Positions 48,848 through 59,791 of a stretch of 64,000 nucleotides of DNA are shown piece after piece. Numbering within the stretch: the stretch's first letter is position 1; every line of letters begins with the position of its first letter. The notes beneath the pieces were generated by a model that did not search any database, was not told the DNA's origin, and saw only the letters and a program-made list of their open reading frames with translations. The position numbers and the translations under genes are program-made. The stretch covers positions 62,001-126,000 of the forward strand of contig NZ_JAMBLT010000003.1 in the NCBI RefSeq assembly GCF_023336895.1, read 5' to 3'. Source of the DNA: Parasutterella secunda. GTDB lineage: Bacteria; Pseudomonadota; Gammaproteobacteria; Burkholderiales; Burkholderiaceae_F.

Positions 48848-49816
48848 ATGTTCGGTAAAACTCAATCAGACAATTTAGAAAAAGACAGAGCCTTCTCTAG
48901 CCATGGCCAGGGGGATAGTCTCTATGATCACGCAACCCGTCAGGTTAAAGCCAGTGTTTTAGGGTTGGCGGTTCTTCTAACCTTAGGTTTTTCTGCAGTT
49001 GAATTGGTGGGAGGCCTTTTAAGTAACTCCTTGGCCTTGATCGGTGATGCCGGTCACATGGCTACCGATGCGGCAAGCCTTCTATTTGCTCTGGTCGCCA
49101 ATTGGCTTGCCCGAGAGGGGGCCGATAGCCACCACTCATTCGGTCACGCCCGAATTGAAGTGTTGGCGGCCTTTGTCAATGCTTTAGTGATGTTTATCGT
49201 TTTGGGTTGGATTTGCTATGAAGCCATTGACCGCTTAACCAATCCGCATGAAGTTTCGGGCGGCAGCGTCATGCTCATTGCCACTATCGGTCTTTTGGTC
49301 AATGTTGCGGTCGCCTGGTCATTGTCTCGAGATAAGAAAAACGTCAATACCCGTGCGGCGCTCGTGCACGTTTTGGGTGACTTATTGGGTTCGGTTGCGG
49401 CCATTGTTTCCGGCGCGGTGATTTATTTCGGCGGCCCTGTTGAAGTCGACCCGATTCTTTCGCTTTTGATCTGCGTGTTAGTGGCTCACGCCGCTTGGGG
49501 TGTTTTGAAAGAGACGGTCCCCGTTATGCTGGATGCGGTTCCCGAAGGGGTGAAGTACGAGGAGGTGGGTGATGCTATTGCCGCCATTCCCGGCGTTTTA
49601 AGTGTGCACGATCTTCACGTTTGGGTAATGAGTCCTGGATATTCAGCCATTACGGCTCACTTAAAAATTGACTCTCATCGTTCTTGGCCTTTGATCTTGG
49701 AAGCGATTCGAAAACACGTTAAGGAGCGCTTTAACATTGATCATGTGGCCTTGCAGCCCGAGTGGGAAAGCACAGAGGCTACGACCTCAGACTGTGATTG
49801 CAAGGCACGAGTCTAA
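48848..49816 (+). CDS. Cation diffusion facilitator (CzcD/ZitB-like zinc exporter)
   Basis: A 322-residue metal-proton antiporter of the inner membrane with six helices. The transport-site motif HMATDAASL (His and Asp in helix 2) and the matching HSFGHARIEV loop are visible, as is the second pair in helix 5 (HVLGDLLGS). A cytoplasmic C-terminal domain of about 90 residues ends in CDCKARV. The family exports Zn2+, Cd2+ or Co2+. It is monocistronic, with a terminator behind it. Confidence 0.88.
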   Translation: MFGKTQSDNLEKDRAFSSHGQGDSLYDHATRQVKASVLGLAVLLTLGFSAVELVGGLLSNSLALIGDAGHMATDAASLLFALVANWLAREGADSHHSFGHARIEVLAAFVNALVMFIVLGWICYEAIDRLTNPHEVSGGSVMLIATIGLLVNVAVAWSLSRDKKNVNTRAALVHVLGDLLGSVAAIVSGAVIYFGGPVEVDPILSLLICVLVAHAAWGVLKETVPVMLDAVPEGVKYEEVGDAIAAIPGVLSVHDLHVWVMSPGYSAITAHLKIDSHRSWPLILEAIRKHVKERFNIDHVALQPEWESTEATTSDCDCKARV

Positions 49817-49856
49817 TAGATAGCCAAACCATTCCAAAGCGTCTCAAAACAAAAAA

Positions 49857-49888
49857 ATCCCCGAAAGATTTGGACGTCTTCCGGGGAT
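49857..49888. terminator. Bidirectional terminator
   Basis: ATCCCCG (49857-49863) pairs with CGGGGAT (49882-49888), with CGTTTTTT after it on the plus strand and a T-rich stretch on the minus strand. It serves the CDF transporter gene and the converging DUF1846 gene. Confidence 0.85.
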
Positions 49889-49924
49889 CGTTTTTTAGGG
49901 TGTCAATGAAAGTAAGGCAGACGC

Positions 49925-51409
49925 TTACTTGTGATACAAGCGAGAGGTTTCGTAACGAGGCTCGCAGCTCACGTTAATGCCCAGGCGCTGAAGAACCCGT
50001 TCGTCTTCTTCACTGATGATGACCGTGAAGTGCACTTCAGAGCCGCGCAGTTTCGAAAGCTGTTCTTTTGCTTTTTGGGCCACTTCATTTCGAAGAGCTG
50101 AAATTGTCAAAGCCAAAAGAACTTCATCGATGTGCAATCTCGGATTCTTATGTAAGAGATACTCGGTCTTTAATTGGCAGATCGGTTCAAGCACGCGGGC
50201 AGAAATCAAATCGACATCATGGTCAATACCGGCCAAGAGCTTCAAAGCATTTAAAAGCATGGCAGAGGCGCAGCCCAGTGTGCTTGAAGTTTTGCCTGTA
50301 ACGATTCGGCCATCGGGCAGCATCATGGCGGCAGCCGGAGCGCCGGTTTGCTCAGCCTTATCAAGCGAGACGGCAACCGCCGGGCAAATATCGGGCGTTG
50401 TTTCCGCCTGATTCATGATGAGCTTCAGATGATTGATTTCTTGCTCATTGGAGGCGCCTCTCATGTGTTTGACGCCTGCGGCATAGTAGCGGCGCAGAAT
50501 TTCCATGCGGGAAGCCTTGCGGCAGACACCATCGTCGACGATGCAGTTGCCGGCCATGTTGACACCCATGTCCGTCGGGGACTTATAGGGTGACACTCCC
50601 TGAATGCGTTCGAAAATCGCATTTAAAACCGGGAAAATCTCAACGTCGCGGTTGTAATTAATGGCCGTTTTCCCATAGGCTTCCAAATGGAAGGGGTCAA
50701 TCATGTTGACGTCATTTAAGTCAGCCGTGGCCGCTTCGTAGGCCAAGTTAACGGGATGCTTTAAGGGCAGATTCCAAACCGGGAAGGTTTCAAACTTGGC
50801 GTAACCAGCTTCGATTCCGTGTTTGTGATCGTGGTAGAGCTGGCTCAAGCAAGTGGCCATTTTTCCGCTTCCGGGACCGGGCGCGGTCACAACGATCAAC
50901 GAACGGGTCGTTTCAATGTATTCGTTTTGTCCCAGTCCTTCTTCACTGACGATGAAATCAACATCGGAAGGATAGCCCGGGATGGGGAAATGGCGATAAT
51001 GCGGAACCCCTAATGTTTCCAAGCGCTTTAAAAAGGCTTGGGCGGATTTTTGCCCCGTGTATTGAGTCAGCACGACGCTACCCACATACAAACCCATTTC
51101 GCGGAAGGTATCGATTAAGCGCAAAACATCTTCATCGTAGGTGATGCCCAGGTCACCGCGGATTTTATTGGATTCAATATCGGCGGCGTTGATGGCGATG
51201 ACGATTTCGACATCATTTTTGAGCTGCTGCAGCATCCGGATCTTGCTGTCGGGCTTAAAACCGGGGAGGACGCGGGAGGCGTGATAATCATCAAAAAGCT
51301 TGCCTCCAAACTCAAGGTAGAGCTTGCCTCCGAATTGGGCGATTCGATGACGAATCTGTTCGGATTGCGTCGTGAGATACTTTTGATTATCAAAACCAAT
51401 CGCCGTCAT
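49925..51409 (-). CDS. DUF1846-family protein
   Basis: About 494 residues from the start at 51409 (AAGGAAC upstream); the frame is open 30 codons further but without a good start. It matches the DUF1846 family, for example GFDNQKYLTTQSEQIRHRI at the N-terminus, GGKLFDDYHASRVLPGF, and VVTAPGPGSGKMATCLSQLYHD, a P-loop-like GPGSGK. Proteins of this family are widespread in anaerobes and have a two-domain ATP-binding-like fold; the function is not established. Monocistronic. Confidence 0.85.
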   Translation of the reverse strand: MTAIGFDNQKYLTTQSEQIRHRIAQFGGKLYLEFGGKLFDDYHASRVLPGFKPDSKIRMLQQLKNDVEIVIAINAADIESNKIRGDLGITYDEDVLRLIDTFREMGLYVGSVVLTQYTGQKSAQAFLKRLETLGVPHYRHFPIPGYPSDVDFIVSEEGLGQNEYIETTRSLIVVTAPGPGSGKMATCLSQLYHDHKHGIEAGYAKFETFPVWNLPLKHPVNLAYEAATADLNDVNMIDPFHLEAYGKTAINYNRDVEIFPVLNAIFERIQGVSPYKSPTDMGVNMAGNCIVDDGVCRKASRMEILRRYYAAGVKHMRGASNEQEINHLKLIMNQAETTPDICPAVAVSLDKAEQTGAPAAAMMLPDGRIVTGKTSSTLGCASAMLLNALKLLAGIDHDVDLISARVLEPICQLKTEYLLHKNPRLHIDEVLLALTISALRNEVAQKAKEQLSKLRGSEVHFTVIISEEDERVLQRLGINVSCEPRYETSRLYHK

Positions 51410-51626
51410 TTTTAGTGTTCCTTCCTTTCTGAAAATCAACAGCTTGCCAGTATAATCAAAACGAAAGAAATGACGAGAGCCTAAAAGATATTTTTGCAAA
51501 GAAATAGGTTTCGTTACTAAGGAGTGGCCGGCCGCTTGGCTTTATTTAATAAGGCAAGCGGGGGTTTGCGCGCTATTAACAGAAAAATCTTTCTGATGAA
51601 ATAATTTTTAAGAAGGGCATTTTTAA

Positions 51627-52478
51627 ATGAAACTTTGCGGTTTTGATGTCGGTTTGGATAAACCGTTTTTTCTCATGGCCGGTCCCTGTGTGATCGAAAG
51701 CGAAGAAATGGTGATGGAAATTGCCCGGGAAATGAAGGCAATTTGCGACGACCTTGGCATCCCTTACATTTTTAAAGCTAGTTACGATAAAGCCAATCGC
51801 ACATCGGTTTCGAGTTTCCGCGGCCCCGGTATTGAAAAAGGTTTGGAAATCTTGGCGCGTGTGCGTGAGACAGTGGGCGTGCCGGTGGTCACCGACGTGC
51901 ATACCGAGGCGGAGGTTCCCCTCGTTGCCAAGTACGTGGATGTCCTACAAACTCCGGCCTTTTTATGCCGCCAGACGGACTTTATTTGCGCCTGTGCTCG
52001 AACGGGTAAGCCAGTCAACATTAAAAAAGGCCAGTTCTTGGCTCCTCACGACATGATCAATGTGATTGAAAAGGCCCGCGCGGCCGCTCGTGAAGCCGGA
52101 GTCAATGAAGATAATTTCATGTGCTGTGAACGCGGCGCTTCATTTGGTTATGGAAACCTTGTGAGCGACATGCGAAGCTTGGCGATTATGCGCGAAACAG
52201 GCGCGCCGGTTGTTTTTGACGCAACGCATTCGGTGCAACTGCCGGGTGGCAACGGCAAGAGTTCAGGCGGCAACCGCGCTTTCGTGCCGGTGCTCTCGCG
52301 CGCCGCGGTCGCTGTTGGTGTTTCTGGCCTTTTCATGGAGACGCACCCTGATCCGCAATGCGCCAAGAGTGATGGCCCGAATATGGTCCCGCTTTCACGT
52401 ATGCGTGAACTTTTGAGCAGTTTGGTTGCCATTGACCGTGTGGTCAAGGGTTTGCCCTTGTTGGAAAACACGCTTTAA
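51627..52478 (+). CDS. kdsA: 3-deoxy-D-manno-octulosonate 8-phosphate synthase
   Basis: A 283-residue TIM-barrel enzyme that condenses phosphoenolpyruvate with arabinose 5-phosphate, the first committed step to Kdo for lipopolysaccharide. Motifs: [48 protein letters not shown] and the late [12 protein letters not shown]. It is followed by eno and ftsB, the standard betaproteobacterial order. It shows that the organism makes outer-membrane LPS with Kdo. Confidence 0.95.
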   Translation: MKLCGFDVGLDKPFFLMAGPCVIESEEMVMEIAREMKAICDDLGIPYIFKASYDKANRTSVSSFRGPGIEKGLEILARVRETVGVPVVTDVHTEAEVPLVAKYVDVLQTPAFLCRQTDFICACARTGKPVNIKKGQFLAPHDMINVIEKARAAAREAGVNEDNFMCCERGASFGYGNLVSDMRSLAIMRETGAPVVFDATHSVQLPGGNGKSSGGNRAFVPVLSRAAVAVGVSGLFMETHPDPQCAKSDGPNMVPLSRMRELLSSLVAIDRVVKGLPLLENTL

Positions 52479-52597
52479 CCGTCGCGACTGCTGTGCCTGT
52501 ACGGTACAATAGCGACCGAGAATCAGCATAAGCCGATTTCGTTATATTTTTGAAGCAAGGTGGCCGCGGGGTCGCGACCACCGAAATCTATTTTTGA

Positions 52598-53902
<1,305 letters not shown>

Positions 53903-53927
53903 TGGCTAAGCGTTAAGGTCAAAGCGA

Positions 53928-54308
53928 ATGATTACACCCGATAAGATCATCAAGGTCTTGCTGATCTTGTTGCTTCTGATGCTTTGGCCTTTAATCGGCG
54001 GTCAGGGGGGATATATCCGAGTGGTTTCGTTAAGTGAGGAGCTTGCCGATATTAAAGAGCAAAATGCCCTCACTTTTGAGGAAAACCAACGCCTGGCCGC
54101 TGAAGTCCGCTCCCTGGTGCGGGGAGCCGATGCTATTGAAGAGCGCGCCCGCTACGACCTCAATATGGTCCGTCCCGGCGAAGTGCTCTTTCGTATTCAA
54201 AGACCTCAAAAAGTTCTTCCGGGAAATGCTATTCCCGCCGATATTCTGAACGATCCTTTGTACCGTCCCGCTCCTGTTACGCCTCCGGCTAAAGAAGGCG
54301 AAAAATAA
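53928..54308 (+). CDS. ftsB: Cell-division protein FtsB
   Basis: A 126-residue bitopic divisome protein: short cytoplasmic N-terminus, one membrane helix (about 10-24, KVLLILLLLMLWPLIGG), then a coiled coil (LSEELADIKEQNALTFEEN) and the conserved ARYDLNMVRPGEVLFRI. FtsB with FtsL and FtsQ recruits septal synthases. Slightly longer than usual (90-105) owing to a Pro-rich tail. Its place after eno is the classic one. Confidence 0.9.
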   Translation: MITPDKIIKVLLILLLLMLWPLIGGQGGYIRVVSLSEELADIKEQNALTFEENQRLAAEVRSLVRGADAIEERARYDLNMVRPGEVLFRIQRPQKVLPGNAIPADILNDPLYRPAPVTPPAKEGEK

Positions 54309-54404
54309 GTCAAAGCGATTATTTCTTCGGGAATTTTCCCGATATCTTTTCTTCAGATAGGCTATAACTGAAGGCATCTGTTTTTCATTGGCAAAGGATT
54401 CCAA

Positions 54405-55601
54405 ATGATTGATGCCGTGATTGTTAAGCCTGAAGAGATGCGTGAGTGCGCCCAGGTTGCCGCGCAAGTTCGTCACACGATTCACGCCTACCCTGAAGTA
54501 GGTCTCAATTTGACTCAAACCGAAAAAACGATTGTTGAAGCGCTCAAAAGTTTTGGGTGTGAAGCAATTGAAACGCGAGTCGGCGGAGCTGATGTCGCCG
54601 GTGTGGTTTGCGTCGTCAAGGGGGATCAGCCTGGACGTACGATCGGTCTTCGTGCCGATAGTGACGCTCTGCCCTTAAATGAAAATACCGGAGTACCCTA
54701 CGCAAGCACCCGTGCCAAACATATGCATGCCTGCGGGCATGACGGTCACGTGGCTACACTCTTGGCCGTGGTGAAGTATTTCATGGAGCATCGTCATTTT
54801 GCGGGTACCTTGGTTGCGATTTTCCAACCCGGAGAAGAAGGTTTTGCCGGAGCCCGCCACATGGTTGAAGACGGTTTGGTTGAGCGTTTTGGAATTGATG
54901 AATTCTATGCGCTTCATGCCGAGCCCACGCTTGATGTCGGCACGGTCGGCTTTGTGCCCGGCTACGCCACCGCGAATGCTGACACGTTTGAAATTGTTTT
55001 TGAGGGGCAAGGCGGGCACGGATCAAGACCCCAGTTTTCTAAAGATTCTATTGTTGCGATGGGTGAGGCGATTTTGGCCCTGCAAACCATTGTCTCACGC
55101 AATGTGTCTCCTTACTACGCGGCTGTGGTATCGATTTGTTGCGCGCAGTCCGGCGATCCCGATGGAACAAGCGTGATGCCGCAAAAGGCTCTTTTGCGCG
55201 GGACCACTCGGTCGTATGAACCTGAAGTTCAGGATTTGATTGAGCGACGCATGAATGAAATCGCCCAGGGTATCGCTCAAACGTACGGGATAAAGGCAAC
55301 AGTCAATTACACGCGACTCTATCCTGCCATGTATAACACGCCCGAAAATGTGCAAGCCGCACGTGAAATTGCCGCGCAGGCCATTGGGGCTGCCAATGTT
55401 AAAGAATTCTCCCGCACAACAGGCGGAGAGGATTTTTCCTTCATGCTTTTAGAGCGACCGGGCTGCTTATTCCGTCTTGGAATGAAAGATGCCGATCACA
55501 CGGCACCGGTTCACAATGAAGAGTTCGATTTCAATGACAAGGCCATTGCCACGGGCGCTGCTGTCCTGGCGTCTATCGCTTTAACTCGCATGAATAGCTA
55601 A
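54405..55601 (+). CDS. M20 amidohydrolase (hippurate/N-acyl amino acid hydrolase type)
   Basis: A 398-residue zinc-dependent amidohydrolase. The metal motif HACGHDGHVATLLA near 106-119, GEEGFAGARHMVEDGL near 144-159 and the late TGGEDFSFMLL are those of the hippurate-hydrolase/IAA-amino-acid hydrolase group. It should cleave N-acylated amino acids. A hairpin follows. It stands alone between ftsB and the leftward block. Confidence 0.88.
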   Translation: MIDAVIVKPEEMRECAQVAAQVRHTIHAYPEVGLNLTQTEKTIVEALKSFGCEAIETRVGGADVAGVVCVVKGDQPGRTIGLRADSDALPLNENTGVPYASTRAKHMHACGHDGHVATLLAVVKYFMEHRHFAGTLVAIFQPGEEGFAGARHMVEDGLVERFGIDEFYALHAEPTLDVGTVGFVPGYATANADTFEIVFEGQGGHGSRPQFSKDSIVAMGEAILALQTIVSRNVSPYYAAVVSICCAQSGDPDGTSVMPQKALLRGTTRSYEPEVQDLIERRMNEIAQGIAQTYGIKATVNYTRLYPAMYNTPENVQAAREIAAQAIGAANVKEFSRTTGGEDFSFMLLERPGCLFRLGMKDADHTAPVHNEEFDFNDKAIATGAAVLASIALTRMNS

Positions 55602-55608
55602 AAGAAAA

Positions 55609-55644
55609 GTCCTATTTCATCGATTTCGTTCGGTGAAATAGGAC
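55609..55644. terminator. Terminator between converging genes
   Basis: GTCCTATTTCA (55609-55619) pairs with TGAAATAGGAC (55634-55644); an 11-bp perfect stem. It serves the amidohydrolase gene and probably the converging gene at 55688. Confidence 0.75.
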
Positions 55645-55687
55645 CATTACCGAAAACGCGGCGATCAATTAGCCTAAAGCGTTCGTT

Positions 55688-56668
55688 TTAATTGATCCAT
55701 TTTTGAGTTTGAAGGACTTCATCGGCTTTAGCCTGTCCCCAAACCATTCTTCTGGCCAAATCAACGATTTGTTCGGGCGTGATTTTTTCAAGCGTCATCA
55801 AAGGCGGCTCGTTTTCGTTATTCGAAGGGGTGACGGTATAGAGCCAGTAGTGATGACCGTCGTGATAGACCGTCAGGTGTTCGGTTTTCTTTTCTCCGTC
55901 TTTAATGGCCCGAAACCCGAAAAGATGGGAAAGTTGCATGGTCACTGACGGTTGTCCGGTCAGCTCAAGCGTAACTTCTCTTTTAGGCATTCGCTCATCG
56001 GGATTTTCCAATAGCGACATAAGATCCTCGAAGAGTTTTTCCGGGTCAGCCTGTTTAGCCTGATTGATCGGGGAGAGCTGAGGATAGCGGCCCGTGAGCT
56101 TGGGCATCACCTTATTCATAAAGCGCTCAAGAATCTCATTTTGATCATGCTCGATGAGGTCGGCTAACGCAGGATCGGCTTGGTAAACACGGACATTAAG
56201 CGACGCTTGCTTATCGTCTGGAATTAAGCATAAAAGAAAATGCTCCACCGGCTCAAACGCCCAAACCTTTGTCCCTTCGGCCTTGACGTAAAAACCGTCG
56301 ACCTCTTCTCCGCCTTTGACTTGCGCGGGCAAGAACGAGTCCAAAACTTCCTTTAGGTTTTGATGCGTGACGGTGAATTCTCCAGTCTGAGCATTAACAT
56401 TGACGGAATAAATAAGGCATTCTCCATCAATGATGAGTTTGAAAACCCAAGCAATGAGACCGTCTTTTTTGCCGGTATTTTCCAAAAAGTCTCGGGTGAT
56501 GTCACGAACCTTCGCGACCGCTTCAGCTTCGGTGAGGTTGCGGATCGGATAAGGACCGTTGAGGGTGGCCAAAATGGGATTGCCCATTAGGTAGAAGCCG
56601 CCCTGCAGTCCTTCGTGGCTAAAACCCATGACGTTTTGATTCTTGCTGTTTTTAAATATGGTTTTCAT
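55688..56668 (-). CDS. Unknown protein downstream of hslO
   Basis: A 326-residue acidic soluble protein with no signal peptide or membrane helix and no domain I recognise. It begins MKTIFKNSKNQNVMGFSHEG and contains an MPKREVTLELTGQPSVTMQ segment that looks beta-rich. It starts five bases after the hslO stop and has no separate ribosome site, so it is translated with hslO and may share its redox-stress context. Confidence 0.6.
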   Translation of the reverse strand: MKTIFKNSKNQNVMGFSHEGLQGGFYLMGNPILATLNGPYPIRNLTEAEAVAKVRDITRDFLENTGKKDGLIAWVFKLIIDGECLIYSVNVNAQTGEFTVTHQNLKEVLDSFLPAQVKGGEEVDGFYVKAEGTKVWAFEPVEHFLLCLIPDDKQASLNVRVYQADPALADLIEHDQNEILERFMNKVMPKLTGRYPQLSPINQAKQADPEKLFEDLMSLLENPDERMPKREVTLELTGQPSVTMQLSHLFGFRAIKDGEKKTEHLTVYHDGHHYWLYTVTPSNNENEPPLMTLEKITPEQIVDLARRMVWGQAKADEVLQTQKWIN

Positions 56669-56673
56669 ATCAA

Positions 56674-57582
56674 TCAGTTATTTTTGATGGCTGAACCATC
56701 ATCAAAGAGTTTGACGACATCTTCAGCGCTAAAGCGTTCCGTGCGGCCGCAAAAGTCACACGTGACTTTAATTTCACCTTCTTCTTTCACGATTTGAAGT
56801 GCTTCGACTTCGCCTAAATTGCGAATCATCGCTTCGACTTTTTCGCGTGAGCAGGTGCAGGCAAATTTGGGTTCTGTAGGCTCAAAGTAGTCCGGTGCCT
56901 CTTCCCAAAAGAGTCGGTGAGTGACCTCCTCGGGAGTAAGCTCTAAAAGCTCATCATCGGTGATGGTCGAGGCTAATGTTTCAATACGGTTAAGGCTGTC
57001 TTCATCGCTTGTGATGTTTTCATCCTTGCCGCCGAAATCCGGCATTTTCTGAAGCATTAAACCGCTTGCCGCAGAATCATCGGCGGTGAGCCAAAGTTTA
57101 GTGTGGATTTGTTCGGATTGTTCCATGTAGCCCATCAGCGCGTCAGCGATACTCTCGCCGGTGAGCGGAACAACACCTTGATAAAGCGGCTCGCCTTCGC
57201 GCCTGTCCTTGGGATCAAGCATGATTGCGCAGCGGCCGCGTCCGTGGGCGTTTAGTAATTCTTTCATGCCCATGGTATCGCTTACTTCTTCACCTTCGTG
57301 CATTTTTACGGTGGCGCGAACTAAAAGACCGTTTCTGACCTCAACAATGGCAAGACGCACCGGCCCGTCACCTTGCACCTGCATAATTAGGGCGCCTTCA
57401 AACTTCAGGGAACTGGCTAAAAGCAGCGACCCCGCGGTCATTTCTCCCATCAGTCGCGTAACACTTAATGGCCATTTTTGAAATTGACGCATGGCTTTCC
57501 AGGCGGTTGTCAGTCTGACAGAAGCGCCTTTCACAGGTGTGTTTTTAAAAATAAATCGAAGCAGCGTGTCGTGTTGAGTCAT
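56674..57582 (-). CDS. hslO: Redox-regulated chaperone Hsp33
   Basis: A 302-residue chaperone that holds unfolding proteins during oxidative stress. The redox switch is intact: zinc-binding cysteines in CTCSRE near 242-244 and CDFCGR near 273-276 (CxC and CxxC). The N-terminal part includes MGEMTAGSLLLASSLKFEG and the GGLL-like SGLMLQKMP. It lies between a gamma-carbonic-anhydrase gene and an unknown gene, all leftward and tightly spaced. Confidence 0.93.
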   Translation of the reverse strand: MTQHDTLLRFIFKNTPVKGASVRLTTAWKAMRQFQKWPLSVTRLMGEMTAGSLLLASSLKFEGALIMQVQGDGPVRLAIVEVRNGLLVRATVKMHEGEEVSDTMGMKELLNAHGRGRCAIMLDPKDRREGEPLYQGVVPLTGESIADALMGYMEQSEQIHTKLWLTADDSAASGLMLQKMPDFGGKDENITSDEDSLNRIETLASTITDDELLELTPEEVTHRLFWEEAPDYFEPTEPKFACTCSREKVEAMIRNLGEVEALQIVKEEGEIKVTCDFCGRTERFSAEDVVKLFDDGSAIKNN

Positions 57583-57596
57583 GATTTTTTCCCGTT

Positions 57597-58121
57597 TTAA
57601 CCGATTTGTTTCTTCTCGGTTTGGTAACGATTTTTTTGTTCAATGTAGTGTCGGGCGTTTTCCCGAATTTTTTCTTTTTCCTCAGGGGTTAATTCTCGCA
57701 CAACGCGTCCCGGCCGTCCGATGATCAACACACCGTCCGGGAATGTTTTGTTTTCCGTAATGAGCGTTCCGGCTCCGACCAAGGATTCTCGCCCGATAAC
57801 GCTGCCATTGAGAATGACCGCGCCCATGCCGATTAAGGAAGCCTCACCCACAGTGCAGCCGTGCAAAATGGCTGAGTGTCCCACTGTGACGTAGTCGCCC
57901 ACCCGACAAGGTTTGCCCGGATCCGTGTGAAGGACCGCGCAGTCTTGGATATTGCTGCCTTTTCCCACGGAAATCTCGGCTTCGTCACCGCGAATACTGG
58001 CTCCAGGCCAAACACTAACCTCTTCGTCTAATGTAACCGTTGCGGTGACCGTGGCCAACGGATCCACGTAAGCCGTATCCGCAATGGTCGGAATCTTGTC
58101 AGAAATTGAAAAAATAGCCAT
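57597..58121 (-). CDS. Gamma-class carbonic-anhydrase-like hexapeptide-repeat protein (YrdA/PaaY type)
   Basis: A 174-residue left-handed beta-helix protein. Hexapeptide repeats are visible through the whole middle part and metal ligands are in place: the His of VLHTD and the pair in VGHSAILHGC. The family binds zinc and includes gamma carbonic anhydrases and thioesterase-like proteins; catalytic activity is often absent or unproven. Fifteen bases before hslO, so co-transcribed. Confidence 0.88.
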   Translation of the reverse strand: MAIFSISDKIPTIADTAYVDPLATVTATVTLDEEVSVWPGASIRGDEAEISVGKGSNIQDCAVLHTDPGKPCRVGDYVTVGHSAILHGCTVGEASLIGMGAVILNGSVIGRESLVGAGTLITENKTFPDGVLIIGRPGRVVRELTPEEKEKIRENARHYIEQKNRYQTEKKQIG

Positions 58122-58181
58122 CTTTAGAACGTTAAATCGTTTAAAGTTTGAGGGTAGATTGTAGCGAGTTTAGATAGTGAA

Positions 58182-59018
58182 ATGAGAATAGATTTACATG
58201 TGCATTCAAGTGCAAGTGACGGTGTTTTTTCTCCTGCCGAGGTGGTTCGCAAGGCGCACGCCAACGGTGTGGAGGTGATGGCTTTAACCGATCACGACAC
58301 GGTTTCCGGGCTCAAAGAGGCCCGTAAAGAGGCCGAGAAGCTCGGCATGCGCTTCATTGACGGGGTGGAATTATCGGTTTCGTGGGGCGGTCGGACGATT
58401 CATGTTGTCAGCCTCGGTCCTAAAAAGTTTGAACCCTATAGGGAGCTTTCTGAAAAACTGAGTAAACAGCGTGATCTGAGAGCGCGAACCATCGCCTCGA
58501 AGTTTGACGCGATGGGCATCTATAACACCTACGAGCAAGCGTTGGAGTTGGCGGGCAATGGCCTTAATCTCTCGCGCAGACATTTTGCCCTGGCTCTCGT
58601 TCAGAGGGGAACCGTCGGTACTGAAGACGAAGCTTTTGAGAAGTATCTCAGAGACGAAGGGCCGGCCTTTGTCAAAACGCAATGGATGACGTTGCCTGAA
58701 GCCATGCGCTTTATCCGTGAGACCGAAGGGGTGGCAGTGGTCGCTCACCCGGGACGTTACAATTTTGCCGCTCCCTTGACAACGATTGATCTTTTGGAAG
58801 AATTTAAAGCGCTCGGGGGCGATGCGATTGAAGTCACAACGGGCAGTCACTTTGAAGCTGAAAATGAGCGCTACACAAGGGTTGCTTTAAATATGGGCTT
58901 TTTAGCGAGCACCGGCAGTGACTTTCACGGCTGCAAACCCGGCCGTCCGGAGCCAGGCCTTCAGGAACCGTTGCCGGATTATTTACCCACAGTCTTAGAT
59001 TTATTGAAAGACCGTTAA
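58182..59018 (+). CDS. PHP-domain phosphoesterase (YciV/RNase AM type)
   Basis: A 278-residue metal-dependent phosphoesterase. PHP motifs are clear: DLHVHSSASDG at 4-14, ALTDHDTVSG near 35-44, DGVELSV, VAHPGRY and the final GSDFHG. Related E. coli YciV (RNase AM) degrades RNA and 3',5'-nucleoside bisphosphate 5' to 3'. Two bases separate it from the next gene, so the pair is co-transcribed. Confidence 0.88.
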   Translation: MRIDLHVHSSASDGVFSPAEVVRKAHANGVEVMALTDHDTVSGLKEARKEAEKLGMRFIDGVELSVSWGGRTIHVVSLGPKKFEPYRELSEKLSKQRDLRARTIASKFDAMGIYNTYEQALELAGNGLNLSRRHFALALVQRGTVGTEDEAFEKYLRDEGPAFVKTQWMTLPEAMRFIRETEGVAVVAHPGRYNFAAPLTTIDLLEEFKALGGDAIEVTTGSHFEAENERYTRVALNMGFLASTGSDFHGCKPGRPEPGLQEPLPDYLPTVLDLLKDR

Positions 59019-59020
59019 CC

Positions 59021-59668
59021 ATGCATTTTCTTTATGACCTCGCGGTATATGCGATTCCTTTGATTTTCGCCATTACGATGCACGAAGCGGCTCACGGCTG
59101 GATGGCCGAGCGCTTTGGCGACGATACGGCATCCATGATGGGACGCGTCACTTTAAACCCCATCCCTCATATTGATCTCGTTGGCACGATTATCGTGCCG
59201 GGGATTTTGTTGTTGGGTTCGGCCGTCACCGGTTTAGGGGGAGTGCTTTTGGGGTGGGCCAAGCCCGTTCCCGTCAATACACGCAACTTAAGACCCTTTC
59301 GTCAGGGGATGTTCATGGTGGCGTTGGCCGGCCCTTTGAGTAATCTCTTGCAGGCGCTCTTTTGGCTGTTGATGCTTAAGCTCTTTATTCTGACAGGCTT
59401 TCTGACGCAGTCATTGCTGGACTTGACCATCGCGGGTGTGATGGTGAATTTCTACCTGATGGCCTTTAACCTTTTACCGCTGCCGCCTTTGGATGGCGGA
59501 CGGATTGTCACGATGCTTTTACCGTATGAAGCAGCGGTGAAATTTTCTGAAATTGAGCGCTACGGGATGGTGATTCTCGTGGTTTTGATTGTTTCGGGCT
59601 TTTTAACCTATTTCATGCATCCCTTTGTCTGGACGGCCAGACGTTTGCTGACATGGGTTTTGCTTTGA
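59021..59668 (+). CDS. Site-2-protease-like membrane metallopeptidase (M50)
   Basis: A 215-residue integral-membrane protein with about six helices. The zinc motif HEAAH is at 21-25 within AITMHEAAHGWMAERFG, and the later membrane motif LPPLDGGRI supplies the Asp ligand. This is the short cytoplasmic-membrane M50 subgroup lacking a PDZ domain. Substrate unknown. Follows the PHP gene directly. Confidence 0.9.
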   Translation: MHFLYDLAVYAIPLIFAITMHEAAHGWMAERFGDDTASMMGRVTLNPIPHIDLVGTIIVPGILLLGSAVTGLGGVLLGWAKPVPVNTRNLRPFRQGMFMVALAGPLSNLLQALFWLLMLKLFILTGFLTQSLLDLTIAGVMVNFYLMAFNLLPLPPLDGGRIVTMLLPYEAAVKFSEIERYGMVILVVLIVSGFLTYFMHPFVWTARRLLTWVLL

Positions 59669-59791
59669 GATTTGTTTCAAAAAGCTGATCGGCTTTTTCC
59701 CATAGAAAGGCCGAAATCGGTACAATAGTCGGGTTAATTTGAAGTAACAGGCGTGCGGGGTCAGCTTCGTGCGCGAATGAGTGAAGACAAA